DNA from: Stieleria maiorica | GTDB lineage: Bacteria; Planctomycetota; Planctomycetia; Pirellulales; Pirellulaceae | Length of the DNA stretch: 64,000 bases | Assembly (NCBI RefSeq): GCF_008035925.1 | Contig: NZ_CP036264.1 | Location: 6,295,641-6,359,640 of the forward strand | Reading direction: 5' to 3' | Shown here: positions 44,166-53,408 of the stretch, one piece after another | Layout of the letters: the number at the start of each line of letters is the position of its first letter | Position numbering within the stretch: the stretch's first letter is position 1 | Notes under the pieces: generated by a model | Told to the model about the DNA's origin: nothing | Database searches by the model: none | The model's input: the letters and a program-made list of their open reading frames with translations, nothing else | Program-made: the position numbers and the translations under genes

Positions 44166-46097
44166 ATGACTGCACTTCAACGCGCGAGCCGTTTAATCCG
44201 CTTCACTTCCATGATCTGGACGGGCGTGATCTGGCTGTGTCTTGGTTGGTTGGGTGCCGATCGATCACCCGCCGGCGAATTCCCGGCCGATGAAAGCCAC
44301 GCGACGAACTATTCCACCAACATCGCTCCGTTTCTTCAGACGCACTGCGTCGTCTGTCACAGCGGCGATGATTTCGAGGGCGAAGTCAGCTTTGATCGCT
44401 TCGAAGACACGGCCAACATCCAAGAGAACTACGAGTTCTGGGAAAAGGTGCTGCGACTGGTCGTCGAACACCAAATGCCCCCGGCCGATCAAACGCAGCC
44501 GACCACCGATGAAATCGCGTCGCTGGCCGCCGCGATCGAAGTCGAGTTTTCGTCGTTCGATTGCAGTTCGGCCGAGCACCCCGGCCGCGTCATTATTCGT
44601 CGATTGAACAAATCTGAATACAACAACACGATTCGCGACCTGTTGGGGCTGGACCTGAACCTTGCCGACAACTTCCCCTCGGACGACGTCGCCCACGGGT
44701 TCGACAACATGGGCGAGGTGTTGACGATCCCGCCGATCTTGTTCGAGAAATACTTGGAGGCCGCCGCGACGATCGCCGAGAAAGCGTTGGCCGACGAGCA
44801 AGCGAAAAAACGTGTGCTGCCTCGTGAAGCGGCCAATGACGACGAACAGGTCGCGGTCGCTCGGGAAAACATCCGACAATTTGCCACGCGAGCCTTCCGA
44901 CGACCGATCAGCGACGACGAAGCCGACCGTCTGTTTTCCATCATGCGCAGCGCGTTCGAGCGAGGTGCACCGAAAGACGAGATTTTTCAGACCGTCGTCA
45001 CCGCGATTCTGATCCATCCGAGCTTTTTGTTCCGCGTCGAGCGCGATCCGGAACCCGACGATGCAGACGGAATTCGCGCGCTGGACGGTTACGAACTGGC
45101 CACACGGTTGTCGTACTTTCTGTGGAGCAGCATGCCTGACGAGCGACTGTTCGAACTGGCCGCATCGGGCGAACTGGCGAACAAAGACGTGTTGGCAGCC
45201 GAGGCGAAACGCATGCTGGCCGACCCCAAGTCGCAAGCACTGGTCGACAACTTTGCCGGGCAATGGCTGCAGCTTCGCGATGTGTCGTCGCTGATGCCCG
45301 ACCCGGTTCGGTTTCCCGAGTTTGACGATTCGCTTCGTCGATCGATGCGACGCGAGACAGAAAAGTTCTTTGAACAAATCGTCCGCGAGGACCGCAGCGT
45401 CTTGGAATTTCTGAACGCGGATTACACCTACGTCAATGAACGTCTGGCACGACACTACGGCATCGATTCGATCCAAGGTGATTCGTTTCAAAAAGTATCG
45501 TTGCCTGCCGGCCGACGCGGCGTGTTGACCCATTCGAGCATTTTGATGCTGACGTCCAACCCGACGCGGACATCGCCGGTCAAACGCGGCAAGTGGATTT
45601 TGGAAAACATTCTGGCCGAACCGCCACCGCCGCCACCCGCGGATGTGCCGGAATTGGAGGAAGGCGGCGAGGTGCTGGGGTCGCTGCGTGAGCAGATGGA
45701 GGAACACCGCGCCAACGAGTCCTGTGCGGTCTGTCATCGCAAGATGGACGCGTTGGGGTTCGGGATGGAGAACTTTGACGCCGTGGGGGCGTATCGCCAG
45801 CGTGACGGAGCGTTCGACATTGACGCTTCCGGCGAGTTGCCCGGCGGAGTCGCCTTTGACGGGGCCGAAGAGCTGATGCAGATCCTGGTGCAGGAAAAAA
45901 GCGAGCAATTCTGCAAGTGTTTGGCCGCTAAATTGCTAACTTATGCGTTGGGGCGGGGTTTAACCTCCTACGACCGATGCACGGTCCAGTCCGCGTTGGC
46001 GGCACTGGAAAACGACGGCTATCGATTCAGTTCGCTTGTGACGGCGATCGTCACCAGTGATCCCTTTACGATGCGGGAGAGGAAGCGAGATCAATGA
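44166..46097 (+). CDS. Planctomycete DUF1587/DUF1592/DUF1588/DUF1585 protein with heme motifs
   Basis: 643 residues from ATG 44166, chosen as the start of a leader (membrane segment IWTGVIWLCLGWLG). The longer frame to 44037 adds Pro/Arg-rich residues without a leader. An N-terminal cytochrome-like domain has CVVCH; DUF1587-type LNKSEYNNTIRDLLG follows, then DUF1592/1595-type helices, and a C-terminal region with a second CxxCH (CAVCHRKMDALGFG) and DUF1585. Such proteins are exported and always occur with a DUF1552 partner, which here overlaps by 4 bp (ATGA). Function unknown; electron transfer or binding of surface polymers are guesses. Confidence 0.92.
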   Translation: MTALQRASRLIRFTSMIWTGVIWLCLGWLGADRSPAGEFPADESHATNYSTNIAPFLQTHCVVCHSGDDFEGEVSFDRFEDTANIQENYEFWEKVLRLVVEHQMPPADQTQPTTDEIASLAAAIEVEFSSFDCSSAEHPGRVIIRRLNKSEYNNTIRDLLGLDLNLADNFPSDDVAHGFDNMGEVLTIPPILFEKYLEAAATIAEKALADEQAKKRVLPREAANDDEQVAVARENIRQFATRAFRRPISDDEADRLFSIMRSAFERGAPKDEIFQTVVTAILIHPSFLFRVERDPEPDDADGIRALDGYELATRLSYFLWSSMPDERLFELAASGELANKDVLAAEAKRMLADPKSQALVDNFAGQWLQLRDVSSLMPDPVRFPEFDDSLRRSMRRETEKFFEQIVREDRSVLEFLNADYTYVNERLARHYGIDSIQGDSFQKVSLPAGRRGVLTHSSILMLTSNPTRTSPVKRGKWILENILAEPPPPPPADVPELEEGGEVLGSLREQMEEHRANESCAVCHRKMDALGFGMENFDAVGAYRQRDGAFDIDASGELPGGVAFDGAEELMQILVQEKSEQFCKCLAAKLLTYALGRGLTSYDRCTVQSALAALENDGYRFSSLVTAIVTSDPFTMRERKRDQ

Positions 46098-47431
46098 GTA
46101 TTCAAACGAGCCGGCTGTCACGACGAACGATCCTGCGCGGGCTGGGAGTTTCGCTGGCGCTGCCGTGGATGGAATCGACTGCCCCGAAAGCCGTCGCGGC
46201 CTCGTCCGCTTCGCCCAACCGGATGGCGTTCATCTTTGTCCCCAACGGAGTCCATCTGCCGGATTGGACGCCGCAGCTGGAAGGCTACGGCTATGACCTG
46301 CCGTTCACCCTCTCGCCCCTGGCTCCGGTCCAAGACGACGTGTTGGTGATCAGCGGGCTAACACACGACAAAGGCCGTGCCAACGGCGATGGGCCCGGCG
46401 ACCATGCCCGCAGCGCATCGGTCTTTTTGACCGGCGCACAGCCGCGAAAGGAAGGCGGATTGCGGTCGGGTATTTCGGTCGATCAAGTCGCCGCGCAGGC
46501 CGCCGGTCACGCGACGCGATTCCCGTCGATCGAACTGGGGATCGAACCGGGACGCAGCGCCGGGAACTGTGATAGCGGCTACAGCTGTGCCTATTCATCC
46601 AACATCGCCTGGTCGTCCGAATCAACTCCGGTCAGCAAGGAGATCAATCCGCGATTGGTATTCCAGCGATTGTTCGGTGACGGGACACCGGCACAACATG
46701 ACCAAAACGCGATCCGCCGCGAAGCCCTGCGCCAAAGCATTCTGGACTTCGTCGCCGAAGACGCCAAACGATTGCAATCCAAGCTCGGGCGTAACGACCA
46801 GCGCAAGCTGGACGAATACCTGGACGGCGTTCGCGACGTCGAAAAGCGAATGGAACGCACCGACGATGACTTTGATGTTTCCGAAGACGTCGACTATCCG
46901 ATCCCGGCGGGGACGCCGAAGGATTATGGCGAGCACATTCGATTGATGTGCGACATGATGGTATTGGCGTTCCAAACCGACCGGACGCGAATCGCGACGT
47001 TCATGTTTGCCGACGCGGGCAGCAACCGAAGCTATCGGCACATCGGCGTCGGCGAGGGGCATCACAACCTGTCGCACCACGGCGGTGATTCCGAAAAACA
47101 CGACAAGCTGCGAAGGATCAATCAGTTCCACGTCGCGCAGTTGTCTTACTTGTTGCAGAAACTGAAATCGACGCCCGACGGCCAGCAAGGCTCACTGCTC
47201 GACCACACCTCGGTCTGTTACGGCAGTGCGATCAGTGACGGCGACCGGCACAACAACGAAAACTTGCCCATTCTGTTGGCCGGCGGTCGCCAGATCGACT
47301 CGGGACGCCATATCCGTGTCGCTCCCGAAACGCCGATGTGCAATTTATTCCTGTCGATGCTGGACCGATTCGGAACGCCCATCGATTTCGTCGGTGACAG
47401 TACGGGACGTCTTTCGGAGCTTCAACTTTGA
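46094..47431 (+). CDS. DUF1552 family protein (Tat-exported)
   Basis: A 445-residue protein beginning MSIQTSRLSRRTILRGLGV, a clear twin-arginine leader. Family-typical blocks include FIFVPNGVHLPDW, GHATRFPSIELGIEPG and, late in the chain, CYGSAISDGDRHNNENLP with LPILLAGG. It overlaps the upstream DUF1592-type gene by ATGA and the downstream HEAT-repeat gene by TTGA, so all three are translationally coupled. DUF1552 proteins are the standard partner of DUF1592-type proteins, as DUF1501 is of DUF1553. Function unknown. Confidence 0.92.
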   Translation: MSIQTSRLSRRTILRGLGVSLALPWMESTAPKAVAASSASPNRMAFIFVPNGVHLPDWTPQLEGYGYDLPFTLSPLAPVQDDVLVISGLTHDKGRANGDGPGDHARSASVFLTGAQPRKEGGLRSGISVDQVAAQAAGHATRFPSIELGIEPGRSAGNCDSGYSCAYSSNIAWSSESTPVSKEINPRLVFQRLFGDGTPAQHDQNAIRREALRQSILDFVAEDAKRLQSKLGRNDQRKLDEYLDGVRDVEKRMERTDDDFDVSEDVDYPIPAGTPKDYGEHIRLMCDMMVLAFQTDRTRIATFMFADAGSNRSYRHIGVGEGHHNLSHHGGDSEKHDKLRRINQFHVAQLSYLLQKLKSTPDGQQGSLLDHTSVCYGSAISDGDRHNNENLPILLAGGRQIDSGRHIRVAPETPMCNLFLSMLDRFGTPIDFVGDSTGRLSELQL

Positions 47432-49782
47432 ACGTCACGGGGCAACGATGGTTGACGGTCGCATTGGTGCTGGCGTGTTGCGTCAGCTCGCCCGCAGCCG
47501 ATCCGCCGCGTGACGGCGACGAAGCGTCGAAGGTCGACCAGTGGGCCGCGGCCCTGATGAGTGTCGAGGTGGACGAGCGGCGGGACGCAGCGTATGCGCT
47601 CGCGCGGCTCGGCCGAGATGCGTTGCCGGCGATCGATGCGTTGATCAAAGGGCTGGGCGATCGCGACGATCAGGTTTGGATGCAGTCGGCGATGGCGGTG
47701 GCAAGAATCGGCCCCGAGGCAGAACCGGCCATCGAAGCGCTGGTCCAAAACATGGGCGATGATGACCAGCAGCGGCGTTATCGATCCGGATGGGTGCTGT
47801 CACGAATCGGATCGGCGGCGGTTCCGGCGTTGGTCGACGCGGCGAAGGATGAATCGACCCGACGCCGCATCGCGGCGCTCGATGCGATGGGCTGGATGAT
47901 CGAGGATGCCGAGCGTTTATTGAATAGCTTGAATGAAGCGGTGCGTGACGACGATCCCGACGTGCGGCGGCAAGCGGCCGCCTCGCTGTCTCGGCTGGGA
48001 CCGGCGGCGGCGGACTCGCTGGGCGCTGCACTGGGCAGCGAAGATGCGGCGGTGCGCGGAATCGCGGCCGAGGGGTTGGCCAAAACAAAAGAGCACGCAG
48101 CCCCCTACCGAGACCGCCTGATCGAATTGTTAGACGATCCCGACTCGGCGGTCCGCGCGGCCGCGATCGTCGCGGTTTCGGTCGCTTCGCAGCCCGACGA
48201 TCAGTTGATCGATTGGATCATCGACGCGGTCGTCGATGGGGACGTTCAAGTCCGCAGCGGCGGCGTGATCGCGCTCCGCAACCTGGGGGCTGCGTCCGAG
48301 CAAGCGGTCGACCGACTGATCGAATTTCTGCAAAGCGACGACAACCGCCATCGCGATGCCGCGGCGTTCGCACTCGGCACGTTGGGGACTCGTGGTGCCA
48401 AAGCGATCGGTCCGTTGGTCGCGTCACTGAAACAGCACACCGGTTCGACAGATGACGCAGATGCCGACCAACCGTCTCCGATCGACGATGCACTGCGTCG
48501 GATCGGAGCGGCATCGGTGCCGGCACTTTTGGACGCCGCTTCGGACGCGGACCACTCACGCTCTCGTCTGGCCAAGGCGCTTGCACAAATCGGCCCGGTC
48601 GCGACGGCACCGCTGATCGAGGCGTTACAGACGGAAACGGGCGAATCCAAAACGATCGCGGCCCAGGCGATCGGAAAAATGCGATCAGTGCCGGCGGCCG
48701 CGGTCGCGCCCTTGGCAGCCTGTTTGGATGAGGCGGATCCGCGCCTGCGTGCTTCCGCAGCGGCGGCGTTGGGGCGGTACCCGCAACTGGACGACCATGT
48801 CGTGTCGCGTCTGGGGACCCTCTGTCAGGATCCGCAGTCCGAAGTGCGTGCCGCGGCGGTGTTGGCTCTTGCCAAGGTCGACGACGACGCTTCGCGGGTC
48901 ACGAAGCGAATGCTCGAAGCGCTCGACGATGGCGAGGCCGGAGTGCGTCGCAGCGCGATCGGTGGTCTGGCACGCATGGAAACGGCGTCCGGCGAAGTGA
49001 TTGACGCGTTGATCGTCGGGTTGGACGATTCGGACGCGATGGTGCGTCATGAGGCGGCGCTGGCGATCGAAGCGGTGGGCGAAGCTGCGAGCCGAAGTGC
49101 GCCGCGATTGATGCAATTGCTCGGTGATGAAGACAGCTCGGTCCGCGCCGCGGCGGCATCCGCACTGGCGACGACCGCCGCACCGAGCGAAGACCTGGTT
49201 GTGGCCTTGGGTAATGGTCTTTCCGATGCGGAGGACGCAGTCGTGCTTGCGTCCTTGCGATCGGTCACGACGTTGGCTGACCAAGCCGTTTCGTTGTCCG
49301 ATCAGGTGGTCGCGTTGACGGATCATGAACGCGCCGATCTGCGTGCGGCCGCCTATGCGTGCTTGGCAAAGATCGAAACCGACCGTCAGAAATCGGTGCC
49401 GCTGTTGATCCAAGGGCTCGGTGATCAGGACTGGGCGGTCCGACGCGATGCGGCCGAGTCGCTCGGCGAACTGGGGGCCGATGCCAAATCGGCCGTGCCG
49501 GCGTTGTTTAAACTTTTGCCGGTTCCGGAGGACACGAACTTTGCGAAGACCGCGCTGCGGGCGATCAACACCGCGGGCCCCGAGGCCGTTCCCGTGTTGC
49601 TGGCGGGCATCGAATCCAACGACCGCCGTCAGCAATACTATTCTTTGTACATGCTGGGCAAAGTGCGTCCACGGGCGACCGAGGCGATCCCGATTTTGGA
49701 GCGTCTGTTGGAGGAAACGGACAGTCGGGGGATGAAGCGGGCTTACGAGAAGGCGATCGACGAAATCAGCGGCCGGGATTAG
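47428..49782 (+). CDS. Secreted HEAT-repeat (PBS-lyase type) protein
   Basis: 784 residues from a TTG overlapping the preceding stop (TTGA). A signal peptide (about 1-23) precedes a solenoid of roughly twenty ~30-35-residue helical repeats, each with the pattern of short helix, D-D/S-D-V-R, helix, including DDPDVRRQAAASLSRLGP and DQDWAVRRDAAESLGELG. HEAT solenoids bind proteins. Coupling to DUF1592 and DUF1552 genes suggests it scaffolds that exported complex. One repeat near residue 340 holds an acidic insertion (DDADADQPSP). No enzymatic motif is present; the PBS-lyase name refers only to the repeat type. Confidence 0.9.
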   Translation: MNVTGQRWLTVALVLACCVSSPAADPPRDGDEASKVDQWAAALMSVEVDERRDAAYALARLGRDALPAIDALIKGLGDRDDQVWMQSAMAVARIGPEAEPAIEALVQNMGDDDQQRRYRSGWVLSRIGSAAVPALVDAAKDESTRRRIAALDAMGWMIEDAERLLNSLNEAVRDDDPDVRRQAAASLSRLGPAAADSLGAALGSEDAAVRGIAAEGLAKTKEHAAPYRDRLIELLDDPDSAVRAAAIVAVSVASQPDDQLIDWIIDAVVDGDVQVRSGGVIALRNLGAASEQAVDRLIEFLQSDDNRHRDAAAFALGTLGTRGAKAIGPLVASLKQHTGSTDDADADQPSPIDDALRRIGAASVPALLDAASDADHSRSRLAKALAQIGPVATAPLIEALQTETGESKTIAAQAIGKMRSVPAAAVAPLAACLDEADPRLRASAAAALGRYPQLDDHVVSRLGTLCQDPQSEVRAAAVLALAKVDDDASRVTKRMLEALDDGEAGVRRSAIGGLARMETASGEVIDALIVGLDDSDAMVRHEAALAIEAVGEAASRSAPRLMQLLGDEDSSVRAAAASALATTAAPSEDLVVALGNGLSDAEDAVVLASLRSVTTLADQAVSLSDQVVALTDHERADLRAAAYACLAKIETDRQKSVPLLIQGLGDQDWAVRRDAAESLGELGADAKSAVPALFKLLPVPEDTNFAKTALRAINTAGPEAVPVLLAGIESNDRRQQYYSLYMLGKVRPRATEAIPILERLLEETDSRGMKRAYEKAIDEISGRD

Positions 49783-49836
49783 TGCTTGGTCGGCTCTTGA
49801 GATCAATCGTCTGATTGCAGCCCGGGGGCATTACAC

Positions 49837-49863
49837 CATCATTCTGCCCCGAATCATTCTGCC
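49837..49863 (-). repeat. 27-bp GGCAGAATGAT element, copy 3 (inverted)
   Basis: Its reverse complement is identical over 27 bp to 8118-8144 and 36711-36737. The linker GAGAGGGATGG, also found at 8.1 kb, follows on the outer side. It sits in the 197-bp gap (49783-49979) before the MBL gene. Confidence 0.85.
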
Positions 49864-49979
49864 ATCCCTCTCCTCGTTTTCGCCGGCACGACAGCACGTC
49901 CAGGCTATGATGTTGATTGCCGCTGGCGAACCGCGCAAGAGGTGCACGACGTTATCGGAACGAAATCAGGAGCCGCCCC

Positions 49980-50855
49980 ATGAGTCCGACCAAGCCACTG
50001 ACGATCACGGGATATTCCACGGCGCTCTTTTCGACCTGGTACTTCATCGACGAACTCGCCTGTCTGTTCGATTGCGGCGATGGGATGTCCGCAGGCCTGC
50101 TGCAAAAATCGCGAAAGATTCGACATGTTTTTATTTCGCACGCCGATCGGGACCACTTGGCCGGGCTGCTGCAATTCAATCAGCTCAACGCGCGCCCGGA
50201 ACTGTCGATCCACTTCCCGCGACACTGCGGATCATTTCCGGCGTTGGCCGCGTTCTCGGGAAAATTCGATCCCCAGGTGACGGGGACCAAGTGGTTGCCG
50301 TTGGATCCGGGGGACGAGGTTCAGCTGCGAGCTGACTTGGTCGTCCGCGCCGTCGCCAATCGTCACATCGAATCCGTGCCCAGCCGGTCCAAAAGTCTCA
50401 GCTACTTCGTCGAAGCAATCAGCAGAAAACTGAAACCGGAGCATCTCGGAAAGCCGGGGGATGTGATCGCTGCGCTTCGCAGTCAAAAGGGCGAACGGGC
50501 GATCACGGAGGAACACCGACGGATCAAGTTGGCGTTTTCGGGTGACACGCCGATCGAAACGGACGGTCGTTATGACGACGCCGAAGTCCTGATTCACGAA
50601 TCGACCTTTCTGTCCAGCGACGAGATCGCCGCCGATGACCCCTGTCTGATCCGGCACAGTGCGCTCGATCAGGTGATGGAGATGGCATCCAACAGCCGGA
50701 TCGGGACACTGATCCTGGGGCACTTTTCGACGCGCTACCACGACCACCAAATCCTGGAGGCGATCGATCGGTTGCGGGAACGGTACAAAATCGAATTCCC
50801 CATCAAGGTCGTCTTGCCGGGCCAGATCGGACGTGACGTTTTGGCCGATGCGTAG
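49980..50855 (+). CDS. MBL-fold metallohydrolase (RNase Z-like)
   Basis: 291 residues from ATG 49980, preceded by AGGAG at about 8 bp. The N-terminal metallo-beta-lactamase strand pattern leads to SHADRDHLAG, the metal motif HxHxDH, in which the second His is replaced by Asp. Later metal ligands are the Asp in AFSGDTPIE and the His in ILGHFSTRYHD. The overall length and the C-terminal HFS resemble RNase Z-type enzymes. The Asp substitution also occurs in some subfamilies, so activity may remain. Cytoplasmic; substrate unknown. It stands before the SDR gene with 89 bp between. Confidence 0.82.
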   Translation: MSPTKPLTITGYSTALFSTWYFIDELACLFDCGDGMSAGLLQKSRKIRHVFISHADRDHLAGLLQFNQLNARPELSIHFPRHCGSFPALAAFSGKFDPQVTGTKWLPLDPGDEVQLRADLVVRAVANRHIESVPSRSKSLSYFVEAISRKLKPEHLGKPGDVIAALRSQKGERAITEEHRRIKLAFSGDTPIETDGRYDDAEVLIHESTFLSSDEIAADDPCLIRHSALDQVMEMASNSRIGTLILGHFSTRYHDHQILEAIDRLRERYKIEFPIKVVLPGQIGRDVLADA

Positions 50856-50944
50856 CGTCGCGTCGACGATTTACCTCGGGGTAGCGGAACTCGCCAAGAG
50901 TTTCGTTCCTGTATCACCACTGCACACAACACGGAGTTGAACAC

Positions 50945-51733
50945 ATGTCAGAGGCCGCCGTTCTGCCTGGAATCAAACTGTTTGACCTGACCAATCAGGT
51001 TGCCATCGTGACCGGAGGGTCCAAGGGATTGGGTTACGCGATGGCGTCGGGCCTGGCATCGGCCGGTGCGAGCATTGCACTTTGCAGCCGTAACGCAGAC
51101 GAAGCGGAGCAAGCGGCCAGGCAGATTGGTGACCACTACGGTGTGCGAACCGTTGGCATCCAAGCCGACGTGACCGATCCGCAACAGATTGAAGCATTGG
51201 TTTCCAAGGTGGATCACGATTTTGGCGGTGTCGACATCCTGGTCAACAATGCGGGCATCAACATCCGCGGTGCGATCGGTGATCTCTCCTTTGACGATTT
51301 TCGCAAGGTCCAACAGATCAACGTCGACGGGGTGTGGTCGGTCTGCAAGGCGGTGATTCCGATCATGAAGCGACGCGGTCGCGGGCGGATCATCAATCTG
51401 GCCAGTACGCTGGGACTGGTGGGGCTGGCCAATCGCACGCCCTATGCGACCAGCAAAGGGGCGATCGTCCAGATGACGCGGGCGTTGGCACTCGAACTCG
51501 CCGACGACGGAATCACCGTCAATGCCATCTGTCCGGGGCCGTTTCTGACGCCGATGAACGAACCGATCGCCGAGAGCGAAGAAGCCAAGAAGTTTATCGT
51601 CGGTGCGGTCGCGCTGAATCGCTGGGGGCGGATGGAAGAGATCCAAGGCGCTGCGATCTATCTGGCCAGCCCCGCGTCCAGTTACACGACCGGCAGCATG
51701 CTGGTCGTCGACGGCGGCTGGACGGCAAGGTAA
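50945..51733 (+). CDS. SDR-family NAD(P)-dependent oxidoreductase (gluconate 5-dehydrogenase-like)
   Basis: A 262-residue classical short-chain dehydrogenase. The cofactor motif TGGSKGLG is at 23-30, NNAG at 101-104, and catalytic Ser154, Tyr167 and Lys171 in NLAS and YATSK. The AVTNQ-like opening with KLFDLTNQVAIVTGG is typical of gluconate/2-deoxygluconate dehydrogenase-like SDRs. It oxidises or reduces a sugar acid or polyol in related enzymes; the exact substrate is not determinable. Cytoplasmic. Same direction as the MBL gene; it converges with the XdhC gene, stops 21 bp apart. Confidence 0.88.
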   Translation: MSEAAVLPGIKLFDLTNQVAIVTGGSKGLGYAMASGLASAGASIALCSRNADEAEQAARQIGDHYGVRTVGIQADVTDPQQIEALVSKVDHDFGGVDILVNNAGINIRGAIGDLSFDDFRKVQQINVDGVWSVCKAVIPIMKRRGRGRIINLASTLGLVGLANRTPYATSKGAIVQMTRALALELADDGITVNAICPGPFLTPMNEPIAESEEAKKFIVGAVALNRWGRMEEIQGAAIYLASPASSYTTGSMLVVDGGWTAR

Positions 51734-51754
51734 ATCAAAGATGGGGGCAGAAGA

Positions 51755-52570
51755 TTAAAAGCGCTTGACCTTGTGATCGAACACGCCGAGTTTGTCGCGT
51801 TGCTGGATCAATTGCGCGACGATGCTGATCGAGATTTCAGCCGGGGTGTTGTTGCCCAGCGGGATGCCGACGGGGCAGAAATAGGATTCCAGTTTTTCCA
51901 CCGGGATGTTTCGCTGTTTCAATTCGCGTTTCAGCACACTCGCCTTTTGGGGACTGCCGATCACGCCGATGTACGGCGCGTCGCGGCTGGTCAGGATTTC
52001 CGCAAGAACCGGCAGGTCGGTCGCGTGGCCTTTGCTGATCAAGACAAAAAACGTCCCCGCCGGTTGCTCGGCGACCAACTCGTTTGGATGTTCGACGCAG
52101 CGTTTGGCCAGCTTGGGATGCTCGGGGATTTTTGCCAACCAATCCGGTCGCGGATCGATGCAGGTGACGCGGCAGTGCAACTGACACAGCATCGGAACGA
52201 GCACCTGTGCCACGTGTCCGGCTCCGAACACCGCGATCGGCCAATCGACTTTGCCGTGGACTTCGAAGAACAGTTTCACCTCGCCGCCACAGGTCATGCC
52301 GATGTCGGTTTGCAAATTCCAGACCACGAAGTCGCAACCGGTTCCTTCCGTGGCCGTCAATAATCGCTGGGCGTGTGCGATCGCGGCGGCTTCGATCTTG
52401 CCACCGCCGATCGTGCCGGATTCGATTCCGGCGGTTGTCACGATCGCCTTGGCGCCGGTGATCTGCGGGGCGCTGCCGCGGATGTCGATCAACGTGACCG
52501 TCACAAACGGTGTTTCCGATTGCAGAAGCGTCGTCAGTTTCTGATGATGTTGCACGACATCATAGGTCAT
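51755..52570 (-). CDS. XdhC-family molybdenum hydroxylase maturation protein
   Basis: 271 residues from ATG 52570 (MTYDVVQHH); the longer frame to 52615 would overlap the promoter of the divergent gene. N-terminal XdhC/CoxI domain with GSAPQITGAK and GTIGGGKIEA; C-terminal Rossmann domain with FGAGHVAQVLVPML. XdhC proteins insert sulfurated molybdenum cofactor into xanthine-dehydrogenase-type enzymes. Divergent from the MocA-like gene by 46 bp, and 0.8 kb from the molybdenum hydroxylase genes, its likely client. Assignment is by family motif and context. Confidence 0.9.
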   Translation of the reverse strand: MTYDVVQHHQKLTTLLQSETPFVTVTLIDIRGSAPQITGAKAIVTTAGIESGTIGGGKIEAAAIAHAQRLLTATEGTGCDFVVWNLQTDIGMTCGGEVKLFFEVHGKVDWPIAVFGAGHVAQVLVPMLCQLHCRVTCIDPRPDWLAKIPEHPKLAKRCVEHPNELVAEQPAGTFFVLISKGHATDLPVLAEILTSRDAPYIGVIGSPQKASVLKRELKQRNIPVEKLESYFCPVGIPLGNNTPAEISISIVAQLIQQRDKLGVFDHKVKRF

Positions 52571-52616
52571 TTCGCAATCGCTCCGAATCTCGGCCCGACA
52601 GGATCTCGGCCCCACA

Positions 52617-53237
52617 GTGAACCAGCCGCCACCAAAATGTTATGCGATCGTTCCTGCCGCAGGAAGAAGCATGCGGATGGGCAGCGCGAAATTGCTGTTG
52701 CCATGGGGCGACGGCTTGCTGATCGACCAGGTGCTTGGGGTCTGGGCCGACAGCATGGTGGACGAGATCGTTGTCGTCGTGCGGAAGGAGGATCGGGAAT
52801 TGAGCGATGCGTGTCGTCGTCACCCGGTGCGTCTGGTCCACCCGAACGTCGATCCGCAGGACATGAAGGCTTCGGTGCAATGGGGCCTTCGCGAAATCGA
52901 GACGGTGTTCAACCCGATCGACCGAGATCGCTGTTTCATCGCGCCGGCGGATCTGCCGAACCTGTCGTGTGCAATCATCGACCGGCTGATCCGGACCGAA
53001 TCGGATGCGTCGACCATTGTGGTCCCGCGATTTGGGGATCGACAGGGGCATCCGGTGCTGTTGCCGTGGCCGCTGACGGCGGCGGTGTTTCAGCTTGGGG
53101 CAGGCGAGGGGGTGGATCAAGTGGTGAAGCGGCACCCCAAACGGTGCGTGTCGTTTCCCGCCGGCCAGCGGGTGACGGATGTCGACACACCCGAGCAATA
53201 CGAGCGTTTGCGAAGGAACACCGGCGAAGCGGAATAG
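52617..53237 (+). CDS. MocA-like molybdenum cofactor nucleotidyltransferase
   Basis: A 206-residue NTP-transferase with a GTG start. The nucleotide-binding signature PAAGRSMRMGSAKLLLPWG matches the LAAGxSxRMG-KLL pattern of molybdenum cofactor cytidylyltransferases. Later PADLPNLSC and GHPVLLP follow the family. It attaches a nucleotide to molybdopterin, here probably CMP for the molybdenum hydroxylase encoded 170 bp downstream. Shares a 46-bp divergent promoter gap with XdhC. CMP preference is inferred from the neighbouring hydroxylase. Confidence 0.87.
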   Translation: MNQPPPKCYAIVPAAGRSMRMGSAKLLLPWGDGLLIDQVLGVWADSMVDEIVVVVRKEDRELSDACRRHPVRLVHPNVDPQDMKASVQWGLREIETVFNPIDRDRCFIAPADLPNLSCAIIDRLIRTESDASTIVVPRFGDRQGHPVLLPWPLTAAVFQLGAGEGVDQVVKRHPKRCVSFPAGQRVTDVDTPEQYERLRRNTGEAE

Positions 53238-53270
53238 TTCGCATCGGATGAAACGATGAAACGGATCGGC

Positions 53271-53330
53271 GCCGTGCCCTGTCGTCAGGTGCCGTGCCCT
53301 GTCGTCAGGTGCCGTGCCTTGTCGTCATGT
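53271..53330 (+). repeat. Tandem repeat, 3 x 20 bp
   Basis: Unit GCCGTGCCCTGTCGTCAGGT at 53271-53290 and 53291-53310 (identical), then 53311-53330 (18/20). It lies in the 171-bp gap between the MocA-like gene and the iron-sulfur subunit. Confidence 0.85.
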
Positions 53331-53408
53331 GCCCGTCGGGTCTGGTAGACTGAATCCCGGCGACATCTGATTTTCCTCTTCTGTCTCGACGAGTGCAAAA
53401 GGGACCCC

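Noticed and set aside
44265..45908. 547-codon open frame on the minus strand
   Set aside because: It lies antisense to the well-supported DUF1592-type gene with CxxCH motifs; long antisense frames are expected in GC-rich codon usage. No family motif.
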